Shown: piece after piece, positions 26,101-38,100 of the stretch | How the letters are laid out: each line of letters begins with the position of its first letter | Position numbering within the stretch: the stretch's first letter is position 1 | Source of the DNA: Siphlonurus alternatus | Taxonomy: Eukaryota; Arthropoda; Insecta; Ephemeroptera; Siphlonuridae | Assembly: GCA_949825025.1 (NCBI GenBank) | Contig: OX463779.1 | Location: 37,148,203-37,212,202 of the forward strand | Reading direction: 5' to 3' | DNA: 64,000 bases | Notes under the pieces: generated by a model | What the model was told of the DNA's origin: nothing | The model's database searches: none | Seen by the model: the letters and a program-made list of their open reading frames with translations, nothing else | Made by a program: the position numbers and the translations under genes

Positions 26101-29100
26101 AAAAATTGATAAAGAAAAATCATTACGAAACTGCCAAGTCTATTGTTATTGCAATCGAGATAAGTTGTTTAAGTGAGTTGTGCGCACTTATACAGGAGTC
26201 AACCTTTGATAAGAAAGCCCCTCCCATTGTCTGGAGTCCACGTGAGTTTTATACGCGAGAACACTTGACCCCAGATACTGTGCAGTGCATGGTAACAAAA
26301 TTTACGTCAATCTCCAAGTTTTTAAACGTAAAAATTGTCAATCTTGTGCTCGAAATTATTGTACCTTTTCCTCAACTTTTCTGTTTCTAATGATTTTAAA
26401 AATCGGACATTTCGTATTTAAATGTATATTTATGGGCCTAAATTTTATTATTATGAAAATTAATATTTTCTATAGACATTATCGTATCTATCTCTATGAA
26501 ATTAGCAACACTTTAAGAATAGGGGAGGAAACCGAAAAATCAGTTGTTATTACATCACCACGAAAATAAGTGAACATTCTGAATACACAAAAAAATCTAT
26601 TACATTTTGGTAATTTGATTTTTAAACTATACACTGCAATGTACAGATTGTGTGTTCCATGTTGATTATTATCTTTATAATTATCTACTTAACTCAGTAG
26701 GTATGCATACTTAAAATTTAAAACTTTAAAATACTTTTTCAGTAACAAAAATACTTGAACAATGTCCACATAATATGAAAATTAAGGGGATGTGTACAGT
26801 TAGCTTAAAGCGACATTCCGGAAAAAATCTATAATTTTTTTATAAGTTCATTACCCATTGATAGTACAAATTATCGGTGAAAAAATCGCAAACTCAAAAA
26901 ACAGAATATATTTGTAATTTTTTTTTATTCTGACCGTATGACGTCAAGAGGGCCAACTGGCTAGAGTTGCCTCTTCTACCCTCCCCTCCGACCCCTCTTT
27001 TGCTACCCTCTCTACCAGCTCGTCTGCTGAGGATGAACTAGGGGGTGAGGAGTGGTGGTCACGGTTAAAATAAACAAGCAAGCCAACATTCTTTTGTATA
27101 ATATAGGTATAAAAAAAAAGTTACAACTTACAAGACACGATACTCTTTTATAATATATTTTTTTTTGCACTCTTCCCCCAAGTCGTAATAAAATCAAATA
27201 ATAAATTAATATTTTTAAACTTTAATTATATATATATATATATATAATTCTATATTAAATAAAAAATATTAAATTTACATAATAACAGATTAAATACACG
27301 ATGTTTCGTTGCTCTTTGTGATAAATATAATAATTAGCAGAACATTGCTCCAAGTTGCAAACAAATTATATTATACAAAAAGAGAAAAATTTTAATGTAA
27401 ATCTGTCAAACCTGCACTTTAATAAAAACTGTACGACTCTGACTCGCCCCCTCAAAGATAGAATTTTACCATATATATATATGCATATAATAATATATAG
27501 AAAATACTTGTCCTCAACTTTCTAGGGATGGACTTCAAAAAACATGGTCTGTATCGAGCTTGCATTTTGTAAACATTGAAGTTCAGTTGTCACGGCTTTT
27601 CATAATGCCATCGTGCATTTTGTGCCGCGTATATATTGCTGCGCAAGCAGAAAACCATTAAAATTTATAAAGTTTTGAATTTTATTTTCTTAAAAAATAT
27701 ATTTTAACAGTAATTTAATTTGACTTATTTTTTTCGTAACAATTAATATAATTTTATTTTTTTTTTTAATTCGGTCTTCAAGTAAATTGTAATATTCTTT
27801 ACTAGTATATATTGAATTACAGAGTATTTATTGTTTTATAACTATAAGGCTAAATTATGAATTGTTTTACTTACGTAAAAAAATATCTATTATATGGGTC
27901 AAACTTTATACATTCGATATCTTGTAAATATGACTTATATTAAACGATAAAAAAATACGTTCAATTGTTCTCAATATACATGGAAGAACTATATATATCT
28001 ATAATAATACTATATATTCATCATTCGATTAGAAGTTAAATTTATATTATCTATGTAGAACTTTCAAGTTTTACAAGTAGAAATTTATAGTAGAAATGTC
28101 TTTAAGGCTCAAATTGTTGCAGTTGTTTATTTAAAAGAAACGTTATTCTGCTATCCGTCTTTTTCTTTAGTCCTCCTTACAGCATTGTTACCTCCCGATT
28201 TTTTTTTTTTTTTTTGTTAAGAGGGCGCTTTCGTTCGATCCTGGACCAAAACTGGAGGGGAGAGTTTTCTTACTGAGGGGTGGGTCACGGCGACTCGAAG
28301 CAAGCTGGGGTGGCTTGCTCCTGCTAACTGCTAACTTGACGTTTGTCGCGCGCTCGGAGCACATGTGCACACCATGTGCGAGAAAACCACAAACATGAAT
28401 CAACTGTGAAATTTATACATTTGTTTAAAAAAAATCATTTGATTAAAACGAAATTAAAATAATCAGTTGCAGGAGAAAAAATTAGCCTACAGACGTCTTT
28501 TTTTTTTCTCTCTGCGACATTTTTTGCCCAAATTAAAAAAATTAATTGACACAATTGAGGGAGGACCTTTCCATTCCCTTCAGCAATGTAGTTTTAGGTT
28601 AGATTGCAAGCAATTTATGTGACGAGTATAAAATAAATGTATGCATATAATATACGTGTATTTATGTATATTTTATACATATTATATATTATGCGGTTAT
28701 GTACTATATGAACTATCAATATAATACACCAATAAAGATATAAAATAATGATAAAAATAAAAATATAATAATAATAATATTTTGGCAACTTTTTAGTCTC
28801 AATCTTATATATATATTATATATATATTATATATATAATATAAATATATATAGGATACACCATAGCACTATAAGAGCTTACATGCAGCTCGCGGCGGGGT
28901 AATGGGTAGGGATAAGGTAGGGAACGGATGGTGGCCACGGCCTGTTACGCGTCCCAGCATTCGCTGAAGTGAGACTGAGGGAACCGTGGAAAACCTTAGT
29001 CAGGACGGATATTATTCTTTTTTTTTCATCAATGGACCAACACGATGTCTAAAGCCTAGGGAACCACACAAAAACGCAATGATATATGTTACGATAAAAA

Positions 29101-32100
29101 AGTGCCACTTTGAAGCACATGCAAGTGTTTATAATTATTTGAATATTCTCTAGAAATTGAGAGACTATAATATAATTATAATATAAGATTAATAATTTTC
29201 GCATGATTAACTGCACACTCTGATAATATATTTACATTTCGTACAGACTATTTCAACTAAAATCAATAATGGATAAAACAAAAATGGTATATACTATGTA
29301 TAATGAAATGTTAAAATATCGCTCGTTTCATCCTCTTTTTTTCCTGCACCCCGTCATTATAGTTATACCGATTGATTATAATTTTTTCTTGTGAAAAAAC
29401 AACAACACAGCTTGGCACCAACCGTCACTGGACACACAATTTTAAAATTTTACACCCAGAACTGTAGTCTGGTAAAATGTAGTCGTGGTCGTATTGCAGC
29501 CTCACGGCGGCATCCATCGAACAATTTACGAAGGTTTTATAAAAAATGCGTATGATAATTCGGGAATAATTTATTATTACTTTTCTATGTTGTTGGTTAT
29601 AGAGAATTTGTAATAAAATTCTTAATTATATGGTCATATAAGTCGTATATAATATTACATTTATTATACAATTATTGTTCGAGTGCATTATAAGTTATAA
29701 GTGTCTTGTCAACGTGCGTATGGATATAGTATACAAATGCTCTCCCCGGCACATGTTGACTTTTTTTTTGTCGTTTTGAGGGTGACGGTCGAGTAATATA
29801 TCACGCCGGCGGAGAGGGGTGTGGGAGGCAGCTTCTCCCTCCGCCCACTTCTTTAGTTCTTTGCCGACTAGCTGAATGCAACAAAATTGTTAACGAAAAT
29901 ATTGAATTTTATCATCTTCATTACGCAATATTATGATAGAAGCTCTCAATATTAAACACATTTAATTTTTTTTATTAAAGAGACCAAACTTCTGCGTAAA
30001 ATCTTACAAGTAAAATCTATATACGATAGTTACTTTGCTGGGAAAAAAATCCCAAAGTACCTTATAATCGCCCACTTTGATCGCAGTAAAATTAAATTAA
30101 TCAAAGTGTTACACAAAAACAAAAACAAAATTATTTTAGAGCAACTTTTTTTGTGTATTGTGAGAAAATTTTAACTTTGTCGCACTAATAGTTTTTCGCA
30201 AAATATCCGTACAAAGAAAACATCTTTTTGAACGTCAAAACTCAACGAAAGCGCCCTCTTAAGTCCAGGCAAAAACTACCCTCGCCGCCTCGCCACGTGT
30301 GGCACCCCGCTCTTCCGCCTCCTCCGCCTTCTCTTGCGAGCAAGAGGGAGGTTGTAGTGGGGGAACCTTGGCGGCTTGTTGAATTATTACGTTTTATTGC
30401 AAACCTTATAACTTCATTCGAGGCACTCCGAAAATATTGACACTAGCCAGTATTTTAGTCCACATATTAATTAAAAATTTTGTGAAGTTTCCACTCCCTA
30501 CGTTAAGATTGGGCACTTCCACAGCATACCAAACAGAGTCTCTTTCAATTTTCCTTTGTAATCCTTTGTAAATTTACAAGTTCCGACGTTTAGTTGGCCC
30601 CCATGAGACCCAAGACTTTAAATTTAAAAGTGCAATTATGCACGTAAATAATTTTTTAAATTTTTTTTTGTTCTTGAAGAACTTACTACAATGACGCTAG
30701 GAGTAGTAATATTATATTAGTTTATGATCGATTTTTTCTCCGGAATGTCGCTTTAATATTAACTTAAAAAGTAAATTAAGTCTCTGTTTAATTAAAAATG
30801 CATCGGTTTTAAAAAATTGTGTGCCAAATTAAGGGTTCTCCAGATTAAAAAAAAAAGTTTATTTCTCCATCAGCAGCAATTACACAGTATAAATGCACAT
30901 TTTTATCTTCCAAATGCACCTACTATATGAATATATGCAAGTTGCCATGAAATTGCAAGGAAATGGCAATTTACTGTACATGATGATTATTATGCTAAAA
31001 ATTGTAAATATATTTCGTAATTTGTTAACACGGCTTAAGGATTTATTAATTAAAAAGAAATATCATTAAGTGGTTGATGTGTGCTTTATATTATAAATGA
31101 TTAAAAATAAAAATTAAATATATAAAAATATAACATTCTTATTTATTTTCCTATTTATCATTAAATTTATATGCTTAAATCATTTGTCATTTTTTGTTAT
31201 TTATAGGTTAAGTTTTATAATTTGCGAAGGAGAGGAGAATATATGGCGAAAATTACATTTGAGAATTTGTCAAGTATAATAATGATGAGTATAATTTTAT
31301 ACAGCCAGGTATAGTAATTATTTTACTCTAGTGAAATGGATGAATAAGATCCTCCCATGTATTATGCCAAAATACATTAAATTAAATATATATAAAATAA
31401 AACAGTATTCTACGTACACTAGTATTGAAAACTATTTTGAAAAAAAAATGTTTCTTTATTTCTAAACAGTTTCAAAATTTAAGTAGCAAGCCGTACGCAA
31501 CATATATTCAATAAATTATTTCAATTGATAGTATATTGAATTCTCATGCAAAAGCCAGGGGCCATAAAATATGGAAAGTGAAAAGTGTAACTGGCTTTTG
31601 TTAATTAAATATATATAAAATAAAACAGTATTCTACGTACACTAGTATTGAAAACTATTTTGAAAAAAAAATGTTTCTTTATTTCTAAACAGTTTCAAAA
31701 TTTAAGTAGCAAGCCGTACGCAACATATATTCAATAAATTATTTCAATTGATAGTATATTGAATTCTCATGCAAAAGCCAGGGGCCATAAAATATGGAAA
31801 GTGAAAAGTGTAACTGGCTTTTGTTAATTAAATATATATAAAATAAAACAGTATTCTACGTACACTAGTATTGAAAACTATTTTGAAAAAAAAATGTTTC
31901 TTTATTTCTAAACAGTTTCAAAATTTAAGTAGCAAGCCGTACGCAACATATATTCAATAAATTATTTCAATTGATAGTATATTGAATTCTCATGCAAAAG
32001 CCAGGGGCCATAAAATATGGAAAGTGAAAAGTGTAACTGGCTTTTGTTTATATTTTCAAGAAAAAAGTAAGCCTTTTTTTTTTACAAAACGTGGTAAAAA

Positions 32101-35100
32101 TATTACAATTTAATCTTTAATCAAAGAGCAAACTCGCCAAAAAGTTTCAAATAAGGAATACTTCTAAAAAAATTATAATAAATTTATAAACAAATAAGTA
32201 AATGAATAAATCAATAATTAAATAAATAAAAAGCAGCGAAAGAGCAAAATTGCAAAAAATTGTTCTTTTATTGGATTCATTTTGGCTAAAAATAAGTATT
32301 ATATACAGTATATATGATTAAGCATCGATTTGCAATTAAAATTCAAAATTATAGTCTCAAATTGACAAAATGGATTTTTTATTGCGCTCCTCTACTACAT
32401 TTGTCTTATTTTTACAACCAAATTGAATATGTTCTGCGTGTGTAAAAGATGATAACAAAGGCATGCAACGCAGTAATTTAATAAACAAACTCAAACTCGG
32501 TCGAAGAATGATATTGCACACAGCGCTCGAGGCGATCGCGACACGGCAAGTTTGGAAACTCGCGGAAACGAAAGCGCGCGCTCGATTTGTTGCACACGGC
32601 GGCTGGCTGCACCTCCTCCACCACCGGGCGCAAAGTGTTGCCGCCGTGTGAAGTGAGTGCTTATAAACGAGGCGCGGCGTTGACGATCTTGTACACCTTT
32701 GAGGACACCTAGCAGAATTTATAGCAAGTATCATCCCCACCAGCAAGATGTGGCCAAAGATAAGCAAGAATAAGAATCCTCTCTTGGGTAAGAATTGAAC
32801 CTCTTATCTGTAGTAACGTTGAAACGTAATTATAAGGTGATAAAATTTAATTTAATTAATAATGAAGAATACGTGTATATAATATACAGTTGCCAGCTGG
32901 TAAAACTAAAAATAATTTCGATTTTGCAGAAGTCCTAATTTAAAAATATATCAATTTTAATTATATTTAATTCAGAAAATGTTAAAATTATAAAATATCT
33001 GATTAAAAACGTACGGATCTGTTCAACGTGATGTAGAAGTTAGCAATGCAATTAATATGCACACGTAGTTAAAATTAGCATACGCATCATACATAATTTA
33101 CTAGCTCAGTATATATTTTAGCAAATACATCATGGCATAAAGAATTTAATAGAAAATTCTGTTGCAAATGGCGCTATAAAGATTTAACTGTTTTGTTTTT
33201 ATCTTATTACGTCATTATTTACTATAAAAATAGTACATGATGGTCGTTATGCAAAAGTTGTTATAGCATCTTGGCGGAATAAATGCAAAGTAAACAAACA
33301 TTTTAACGATGTTTACAGGTGAACAAAAAATTAGCATTTGTCTGTTTGACAGGTTCGGCAGATAAGAAGCCGACGAGTGCCGGCGCGTGTGGCAACCCTA
33401 GCTGCCGTAACCGCAGCTGCAAGTGCGGATCTGCGTGTCGCTGCGGACGCGTCGTGATGCGCGTCGCCATGCGCTCGCCCTTCTCTACGGATTTCCTCCA
33501 CTAATCGAACTGATAAATAAAAATAACTGCTGGAATGGATGAATCTCCAGACATTACAAATTAATGAAAAGTCGATACTAGATGATTCAAGTGTATTTAT
33601 AATTTTAAAATATTAAAGTATTTACAATCTTTAACTCGCAAAAATGTCACAAAATTATGTCATACATATATCACCCATTCATTCATTTGTTGTCACTTGA
33701 AAAAAAAAAAAAATAATAATGCAGCCATGATTGACCTTTTTTTAATGAAAAAAATCATAAGTTTGACCCACAATCACTTCGTAATAAATAACTTCAATTT
33801 AATGTAATATAAAAAGACTGTAATAAATATTTTTTTACATAATTTAATGTGTTTGAATTATGTCTTGTAATAATATAATATACGTAAGACTTACCAGACA
33901 AATCAGTCAACATTGGCGACAAGGGTTAAATCTATATTAAATAACACTCCTTGCCTTAATTAGAACATTTTATAACGTTTCCCCTCGCCATATAAAATAT
34001 ACAGCATCAATACATTTGAATTTGAACGGCTGGCCCGTGAATTCAAACGCACTCTGGGTCTTCTCAATTCCAATCTCATCGTCTTCATTTGTATTACCAC
34101 ATATTTTGTTTACATTTGAATTTTTTTTCCAAAGCACCAGCCAACAAACAAATTATAGTATAATATATACATATTTTTTAATTGTGTATTTTTTACAGTA
34201 TTATTTCCTTGTAAGACATAATTCTCATAATTTGAAATGAAAAACTCTTAAAATTAAATAATAAGCAAAATTCAAAATACATATGGAAACTATCAAAGTT
34301 TTACCGCCAGTATTTAAATTTTATATTAGCAACTGTAAAATTCATGCACATTTGTATTTATGTTAAAGTACACTAGAAATTTCTACTAGATTTATTTAAG
34401 CTACAATAGAGAAAACGCTAAATTGCTAGAAAAATAAGCTGGCAATTGACTTTAACAAGCCAATGTTTCTAACGTAAGTACAGTATTCTGTAATTTTGAT
34501 GTAGTAGAAAAGAAAGACAAGCTTTATATAACATATATAAGACAAATGTTACAACATTAGACTTGTTGAAAAGGAAAGAAAACTTGCACATATTGGAGCC
34601 TTGCCGGAGTGCTAAAAGCATGCAGAGAGAGAGAGAGGTACTTACACTGAGCAGCCAGGTGAGCAGAGAGTCACGGTACGGAACGAAGGCACGTCGCTGT
34701 TTGTCCGCCAGTGCCGTGATCACCTTGCCCAGGGTCAGCAGGGACGTGTTGATGCTCACCCCCTCCTGCAACAAGGCACAGCGGCTTCATGAGTTTATTA
34801 TGTTTGATGGCCAGAAAAAATGTTGTAGATTCTACAACATTTTTGTGTGCTGCTGTCAAAGCATTATTATATGATGCATGTAAGTAATCATCCAATCATA
34901 AAATTAGAATGTACCTAAAATCGTTACAATCTGCCCTGTTCTCTGTTCACCTGTATGAGAAGAAAAAAATAAAATAATTCTGCAATGGATGTAAACAATT
35001 TAAGATTAATAAAATACGAGATTTTATAAAAGACTTATACAGTATAGTGCTGCCATGACCTATAAAGTCAATGACCTATGAAGTTGACGATCCCTGCAAA

Positions 35101-38100
35101 AACTCACCCTGAGTCTGTCTCCTGTGGCGCTGGTGTTGACGAGTCGCTCACTGCCGGCCAGGTCGATGAGGTTCACCTTGCTGCGTTTCGTGCCCCCGTT
35201 CTGCACCAGCATGACGCTGAATATGCAGTGCGAGCGAGAACTTTTGTCATTCATGGCCGAGGCAGCGGTGGCACGACGACTCAGGCCCAGTCGTAGCCAG
35301 CCCTGCGGAGAAGAGAAAACATGGACGTTGAAGCAAAAGGAGGAATATTTCCATGGAAATTGAATAATGTACATTGTTGAAATTTTAAAGTACATAAATT
35401 GTATAGTGCGATTGAAGTGTTTTAGTTCCAAGAACACATTTTCACAGCTTTCGTTATAAAATTTTCAGTCTGTTACCTGAAGGCTCTCGAAGGTTGCGAC
35501 GCTATGAGTGGCCAGTCCTTCTACGTAGGGTCCCTGCTGAGGGTGCTCTCTGACCCTGAGTGCAGTGCGACTGGCGGGGCCCACCTCCTCACTTAGCAGG
35601 TCTCGGATCTTCTCATTGTAGATCTCAAAGTAGGAAACCTCCACGCCCACATCCTGACCTCGAGAGAGACGCTCAAACAGAGAGAAGCCAAAGCGAGGGA
35701 TGATACCTGCCTCGCGACCCATCGTGCTCCGAGAGTCTCCATCTACAGACTCCATGCCCATCATGCTGGAAACAAGTACTTATTAATGCACAGGTCTAGC
35801 AATATCATTATAGTTTAAACTGTGATTTTGCAAGGCTTTGTGGATAGGAATTTATTAACTGTAGAACATGATTGTAATACGTGATTGAGTGAATGCATCC
35901 AATTTAACAAATAAATAAAATATGTTTGTAACTTTTTAGGAGAGACAGAACAACAATAATAATAAAAAAAGGATACCCTGTGCTCAACTTTGTATTTTGA
36001 TTAATACATTGCTGATTCAGAAATGGTACAATTAAGTAGTACCTGTATGTCTTTCCTGACCCAGTCTGTCCATACGAGAAGAGGCAGGCGTTGTATCCCT
36101 CAAGAGCCTTGCTGAGCAGGGGGTGAACGAGGGCTCTGAACACTTCGCTCTGGTTTGTTTCGGGACCAAAGCAGTGGTCATACCGGAAGCTCAGGTTGGC
36201 GTTCTCCGCAGTCACAGTCACGAGGCCCTCTGCCCCCGTCGCCACTACGCCACAGCTCTCGTTCTTTTCCCTGCCACACAACAATTGACAAACTGGTTTA
36301 ATTTTAGTTAAAACATATTGTGGCTGCAGAGGTGCAATTTTTTTTTAACTAATTTCAACCAACAATTCACAGTTCTAAAATTATGTGAAATTTTTTATTA
36401 CTTTTTAAAATTATTATCAATAAAAACATATTATATTATCTAGGTAATTATGAGTGGAAAAGTGGAGCTTGTGAAGCATGTGTTAGAATTGAAAGAACTT
36501 TATGTTGAAAACTGTAGTAGAAACATGAACAGAAACTAAACTTGCATATGAAAATATGAACAGGTAGCCTCTTCTGAACAGATTCATTGTGTCATTGTGC
36601 TTTTTTTTTTTTTTTTAATAATTATCTCAGAAATCATGACGGAATACTTTGAATCTAAAGCAATCTATTAACTCTGGTGATCAATGCTTGCCTTTGGTTG
36701 AGAGGTCTCATCCTTACAGCCACCGTGACATGTGACTCCTCGTCCAAATCGTGATTTGTGGTAGAGAGACTTGGTGTGCTCTGCTGATGTACAAGCTCAG
36801 AAGTTGCTACCACCTTCCTGGGCACAGGAGTTCCTGCAACCTTGCTCCCGTAACCAGCTGCAGCACTAACGGGGGTCGTTGGAATTTTCCGCTTGACGGG
36901 AGTGACCTCTGGCCGAGCTTGCTTAACATTAGGGGTGGTAGCAGGGGTGCCTCGGCAGGGGGTGGCAGATGCAGACCCCGGAGCTCTCCTCACAAATCCT
37001 GGTGTTAACTCACCATTACCTGGAACAAGGATAGCAAAATACATTTTAAATGTTTATCAGTCATGGTTACTACAAAAAAAGGGTATATCCTCTGTGAAGT
37101 ACAGAAATTAGTAGTTTGAAATACGTATTTGAACTGAAAATTTAGAGAACAGAAAATAACATTTCTTTTAAGTTTTCAACAATTAAAATATTGTACATCT
37201 TACTGCACTATAAATTATACTTCAAAAACGAAAAAAATTAGCCTACAGACATACCAAACAATAAAAATATGCTAATACAGTATTCCTTTTGAGCGTAGAA
37301 TTTCCTTATAGTTTCTTACTAGCTGGTGTTGTGACTTGTTGATTGAATCTGGAGGTACTTCCAGGTGTTTTTCTGGCAGTGAGGGCAGCAGCGTTAGAGC
37401 GAGATCTCAGAAGATTTGCTGGTGTTCGAGGAGTCACAAAGTGGCTGCTGCCTTCCACTCTTGAAGTCTGCGGAGTTACCACCGTCTTCATCTCCACGGT
37501 CACTTTTGTCACTGAGGAGTCTTTGGATAAAAATCCAGGCCGAGACTCTACATTCCCTGCAGAGCTGAAATGTAATGGTGAAAAGAGTTATAAACAAATT
37601 TATGGTGAGATTTAGCAAACTCTTTAGACACTATGCAGTAGAAATCCAGAACATGTAAGCTTCAATCACGATGCTTACACTCAAGCCTTGATGGCAATTT
37701 AATGTTTTTCATGTCACTCGCATGTCTTGGATGCCAAACTTTTTTCATGACACCGGCCGGCGCCATACTGTATATACAGTACAGTAATAGCTACAGTATA
37801 ACAGATCTTAGTTTACCTCTAGACAGTTCAGTAGACTAGACGGCGCCAGCTATATCAGCCAATGAAAAGGTGGCCAGCAGTCATTCTAGCCTTTTCATTG
37901 GCTGATATCCGGCGCCATTTAGTCTAGACTGAACTGTCTAGAGGTAAACTAAGATCTGTTATACTGTATACAGTATATTAAATTGGGCCTGGGCATGTGC
38001 TGTGTATGGCTGTATGCATATCTGATTATCTATAATAGCTAGTGCAACATGCCAGCTAGAATTCCATGCGCGCGTCATGCAATATACATAATAATATTAT

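Larger units (their letters stand above)
26805..30756. mobile_element. 3.9-kb TTAA-flanked DNA element
   Basis: Inverted ends AGCGACATTCCGGA (26809) and its complement (to 30752) are flanked by TTAA at 26805-26808 and 30753-30756. The ends continue as AAAAAATC in both arms. There is no transposase ORF; the interior is AT-rich and carries the nested element 28221-30258. The TTAA duplication indicates a piggyBac or Kolobok-type transposase, supplied from elsewhere. Confidence 0.8.
10296..34645 (-). other. KIF14 intron 7, 24.35 kb, hosts nested genes
   Basis: The intron separates TWLLS (exon 7) from [12 protein letters not shown] (exon 8), adjacent residues in every kinesin. It contains the 7SL RNA gene, two small plus-strand genes, and most of the foldback and tandem repeats listed between 11.9 and 32.1 kb. 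Confidence 0.9.

Noticed and set aside
37380..37556. Alternative KIF14 exon 2 acceptor CTGCAG|GGAATG
   Set aside because: It would throw exon 2 out of frame with exon 1 and lead to a stop; the upstream CATTTCAG keeps the frame and has a better pyrimidine tract.
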